This document shows, one piece after another, positions 61,830-64,000 of a DNA stretch of 64,000 nucleotides. Each line of letters starts with the position of its first letter. Position 1 is the first letter of the stretch. Under the pieces are notes generated by a model that was not told the DNA's origin, did no database searches, and worked only from the letters and a program-made list of their open reading frames with translations. Both the position numbers and the translations under genes were made by a program. The stretch comes from Nakamurella multipartita DSM 44233 (GTDB lineage: Bacteria; Actinomycetota; Actinomycetes; Mycobacteriales; Nakamurellaceae). The stretch spans positions 2,790,001-2,854,000 of the forward strand of contig NC_013235.1 of assembly GCF_000024365.1 (NCBI RefSeq). The letters are read 5' to 3'.

Positions 61830-64000
61830 CGGTGCGGTGGGCGCCCCCGCTTGCCCCGGGCCGATCGGCGCCGCGGACGACCCCGCCGGGAACGCTGCGA
61901 CGATGTCGCGACGGGTCGCCGCCCGGTGCCGTCGTCGTCGGCGGGCATCGTCCGGGGCCCGGCCGCATCGTTGCGCGAACGCCGATCCGGCTGGCCGCGG
62001 TGCTGATGGTCGGCGCGTGGTGCTGCCTGCTGACGACGGTCGGGGCGCCGGTGGCGGCCGCAGAGGTCGATGCGCCCGGCTGCCGCACGGTGCCGGTCGA
62101 TGCGGACGCACCGCTGCGGTCCGATCAGGCGCGCGAGGTATTCGGGGTCGACGGGACGGGCGTCACGGTGGGCGTCCTCTCGACGTCGTTCGCCACGGAC
62201 CCGACGTCGCCGACGACACCGGATCAGGACATTGCGGCCGGATTGCTTCCCGGCCCCGGGAATCCGTGTGGGCGCACCCAGCCCGTCACCGTGCTGGTCG
62301 ACGCGACCGGTGCCGGTAACGACGAGGGCCGGGCCATGCTCGAACTCGTGCATGGGATCGCCCCGGGAGCGGACCTGCTGTTCGCGTCCGCGGGGGACGA
62401 TCAGTTCCAGATGGCCCAGCGCATCTTCGATCTGGCCGCGGCCGGCGCCGACATCATCGTCGATGACATCGGCCACCCGCAGGAACCGACCTATCAGCCC
62501 GGGCCGATCGAGGTGGCGATCCAGGACGTCCGCGCGCAGGGGGTGGTGTACCTGGCGGCGGTGGGCAACAACAACGTCATCGGAACCGATGACGGTCCCA
62601 GCGCGGGGCGGCCCATCGGGTCCTGGGAGACCCTGGAGTACCGGCCGACCCCGTGCCCGGACACGCTCGGCCTGGCACCCGGGTACGACTGCATGGACTT
62701 CGATCCCGGGCCCGATACGGATCCGACGATGGAATTCGGGGTCGGCGCCGGCATGTCGGCACAAGCCCGGCTGACCGGGGCGCTGAACTGGGGCGAACCC
62801 TGGTACGGGGTGCAGCAGCAGTTCCGGCTGTACGTCCTGCAGGACGATCAGGTCGTCGGCTGGAGTCCGGAACCGGACGGCGTCACCGCCTCCGTCGAAT
62901 GGTCGGCCCAGGAGCTGGTCGCGGGGGCGGCCGCCGAGCTGTCCATCGTCATCGTTCGGCAGACACCCGGCGCCGACCTCCCGCCGCCGCGGGTCAAGGT
63001 GGATTTCCGCGGGGACGGGCGGCCCTACCCGACCTTCCTGGAGTACGACCAGACCACCGGCACCGACATCGTCGGCCCGAACGCCACCGGTCACAACGCC
63101 GGCGTCGGGGTGATCAGCGTCGCCGCGGCCGACTACCGGACGCCGACGATCCCCGAGAAGTTCTCCAACCACGGCCCGCGCACGCTGCTCTTCGGCCCCG
63201 TCGACGGCACCCTGCCCGCCGCGCCGTTGAGCCCCGTGCAGCCGGTGGCCGCCCCGAGCGTGATGGCCGTCGACGGTCTGCGCACCGACTTCTACGGCGT
63301 CCTCGAGCCGGACGGCGATCGGTTCTTCTACGGCACCTCGGCGGCCGCGCCCACCGTGGCGGCCGTCGTCGCGCTGGGCCGCCAGCTGCGCACGGACGCC
63401 GACCCGGACGAACTCACCCGGGCCCTGCTGGACAGCGCGACGCCCGTCGACAGCCCCTGGCCCGGGGTGCCCGCCGAGGACGTCGTCGGGGCCGGGCTCG
63501 TCGACGCGACGGGATTCCTGGAGGGCCTGCTGCGGGTACCCACCGCACCGCTGGACGTCCGGGCCGTCGCCGGGCCGGAGCCGGGCACGGCGACCGTCAC
63601 CTTCGCCCCACCCGCGCTGCCCGGCACGTCACCGATCCTGAGCTACACGGTCCGCTGCGACGGCGGCGGGCGCGCCGGAACCCCGCTCTCCGTTCCCGAC
63701 TCACCCGCCAAGGTGACCGGTCTGGTCCAGGGGGCGGTGACCACCTGCTCGGTGGCGGCGGTCAACGCGCAGGGGCCGGGCGCATCCGCCACCTCCGATC
63801 CGTTCGAGGTGACCGCGGCGCCGCCCGTGGTGACACCGACGACGACCACGCCCGCCCCGACGGTCCCGGCCGGGTCGGCCGCGGCCGGGCCCACCGGGCC
63901 GGAACAGGCCGCGACCGGCACCGCAACGACCGCCGCGGCCGGCGGTGCCGGCGCGGCCTACCGTCAGCCGCCGTCCGCCACCTTGGCCGCCACCGGGACC
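61826..64000 (+). CDS. Exported S8/S53-like serine protease with FN3 domain and LAATG tail, cut by window edge
   Basis: ATG 61826 overlaps the kinase stop; the frame is open to the window end (725 codons). After a ~50-residue cytosolic lead comes a signal/anchor RLAAVLMVGAWCCLLTTVGA ending VAAAEVDAPGC. Protease domain: VDGTGVTVGVLSTSFATDP (the subtilisin Asp is replaced), GNDEGRAMLELVHGIAPGAD, GADIIVDDIGHP and the Ser loop FYGTSAAAPTVAAVVAL (about residue 508). An E/D/S triad of sedolisin type is possible (E in DEGRAM). Then FN3 at about 575-665, a Thr/Pro/Ala stalk, and SATLAATGT at the edge, matching the LAxTG motif of class E sortases. An internal start is possible at ATG 62006. Confidence 0.82.
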   Translation, partial: MTVRWAPPLAPGRSAPRTTPPGTLRRCRDGSPPGAVVVGGHRPGPGRIVARTPIRLAAVLMVGAWCCLLTTVGAPVAAAEVDAPGCRTVPVDADAPLRSDQAREVFGVDGTGVTVGVLSTSFATDPTSPTTPDQDIAAGLLPGPGNPCGRTQPVTVLVDATGAGNDEGRAMLELVHGIAPGADLLFASAGDDQFQMAQRIFDLAAAGADIIVDDIGHPQEPTYQPGPIEVAIQDVRAQGVVYLAAVGNNNVIGTDDGPSAGRPIGSWETLEYRPTPCPDTLGLAPGYDCMDFDPGPDTDPTMEFGVGAGMSAQARLTGALNWGEPWYGVQQQFRLYVLQDDQVVGWSPEPDGVTASVEWSAQELVAGAAAELSIVIVRQTPGADLPPPRVKVDFRGDGRPYPTFLEYDQTTGTDIVGPNATGHNAGVGVISVAAADYRTPTIPEKFSNHGPRTLLFGPVDGTLPAAPLSPVQPVAAPSVMAVDGLRTDFYGVLEPDGDRFFYGTSAAAPTVAAVVALGRQLRTDADPDELTRALLDSATPVDSPWPGVPAEDVVGAGLVDATGFLEGLLRVPTAPLDVRAVAGPEPGTATVTFAPPALPGTSPILSYTVRCDGGGRAGTPLSVPDSPAKVTGLVQGAVTTCSVAAVNAQGPGASATSDPFEVTAAPPVVTPTTTTPAPTVPAGSAAAGPTGPEQAATGTATTAAAGGAGAAYRQPPSATLAATGT

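Noticed and set aside
1-64000. CRISPR arrays, rRNA genes, phage structural genes, replication origin
   Set aside because: Looked for regularly spaced repeats, conserved rRNA stretches, capsid/tail/terminase motifs and DnaA-box clusters by eye; none seen.

Overview
The window comes from a high-GC actinomycete (Actinomycetota). Evidence: pervasive GC-rich third positions, a mycothiol-pathway type ligase (MshC-like), a DUF3040 protein, an F420-type (DDN) nitroreductase, a CYP102-like P450 and, at the right edge, an exported protein ending in a class-E sortase-like LAATG. No genus can be assigned from the sequence alone.

Layout. (1) 1-15.6 kb is a gene graveyard: an IS701 transposase, a truncated TPR protein, a dead DUF433/DUF5615 toxin-antitoxin pair, a SnoaL-like gene with an amber stop, a Tn7-like TnsA/TniA/TniB/TniQ operon in which three of four genes are frameshifted, a MarR and a LysR regulator, and an IS21 remnant. 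(2) 15.6-17.3 kb is an ArsR-permease-thioredoxin operon. (3) 17.8-39.4 kb is a sulfane-sulfur island: OsmC, an SQR-like flavoprotein split by an IS3-type element, a TusE/DsrC-like and a DsrE-like protein; a two-component system; an MFS pump, Lgt and MarR; a tRNA-Cys; an 834-residue CoA-disulfide-reductase/rhodanese/TusA/DsrE fusion; MshC; a trx-DUF302-CstR operon; and divergent to it rhodanese, persulfide-dioxygenase/rhodanese and a TauE/SafE exporter. (4) 38.9-45.3 kb is a second scrap zone, with an OsmC gene carrying an inverted middle, a SulP transporter whose halves lie on opposite strands, a second identical IS3-type copy, a cupin stump and an IS3 remnant. (5) 45.5-52 kb has ordinary genes: PRC-barrel operon, flavin monooxygenase with TetR, DDN, glycosyltransferase with TetR. 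(6) 52.8-64 kb has a DUF6159 protein, an MFS gene cut by an IS1634 element, and a chain of ATGA-overlapping genes: MFS, self-sufficient P450, aminoglycoside-phosphotransferase-fold kinase and an exported S8/S53-like protease.

How it fits together. Six copies of an identical operator architecture, ATACC-N6-GGTAT, stand in front of the sulfur genes, and the island encodes a CsoR-family repressor that keeps the two cysteines but lacks the copper-binding histidine, as in persulfide-sensing CstR. The simplest model is a CstR regulon: sulfide is oxidised to sulfane sulfur (SQR), passed along by DsrE/TusE/rhodanese/TusA carriers, oxidised to sulfite by the persulfide dioxygenase and exported by TauE. 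The SQR gene is now broken by an IS, and two identical IS copies in the same orientation flank almost the whole island, so one recombination event would delete it.
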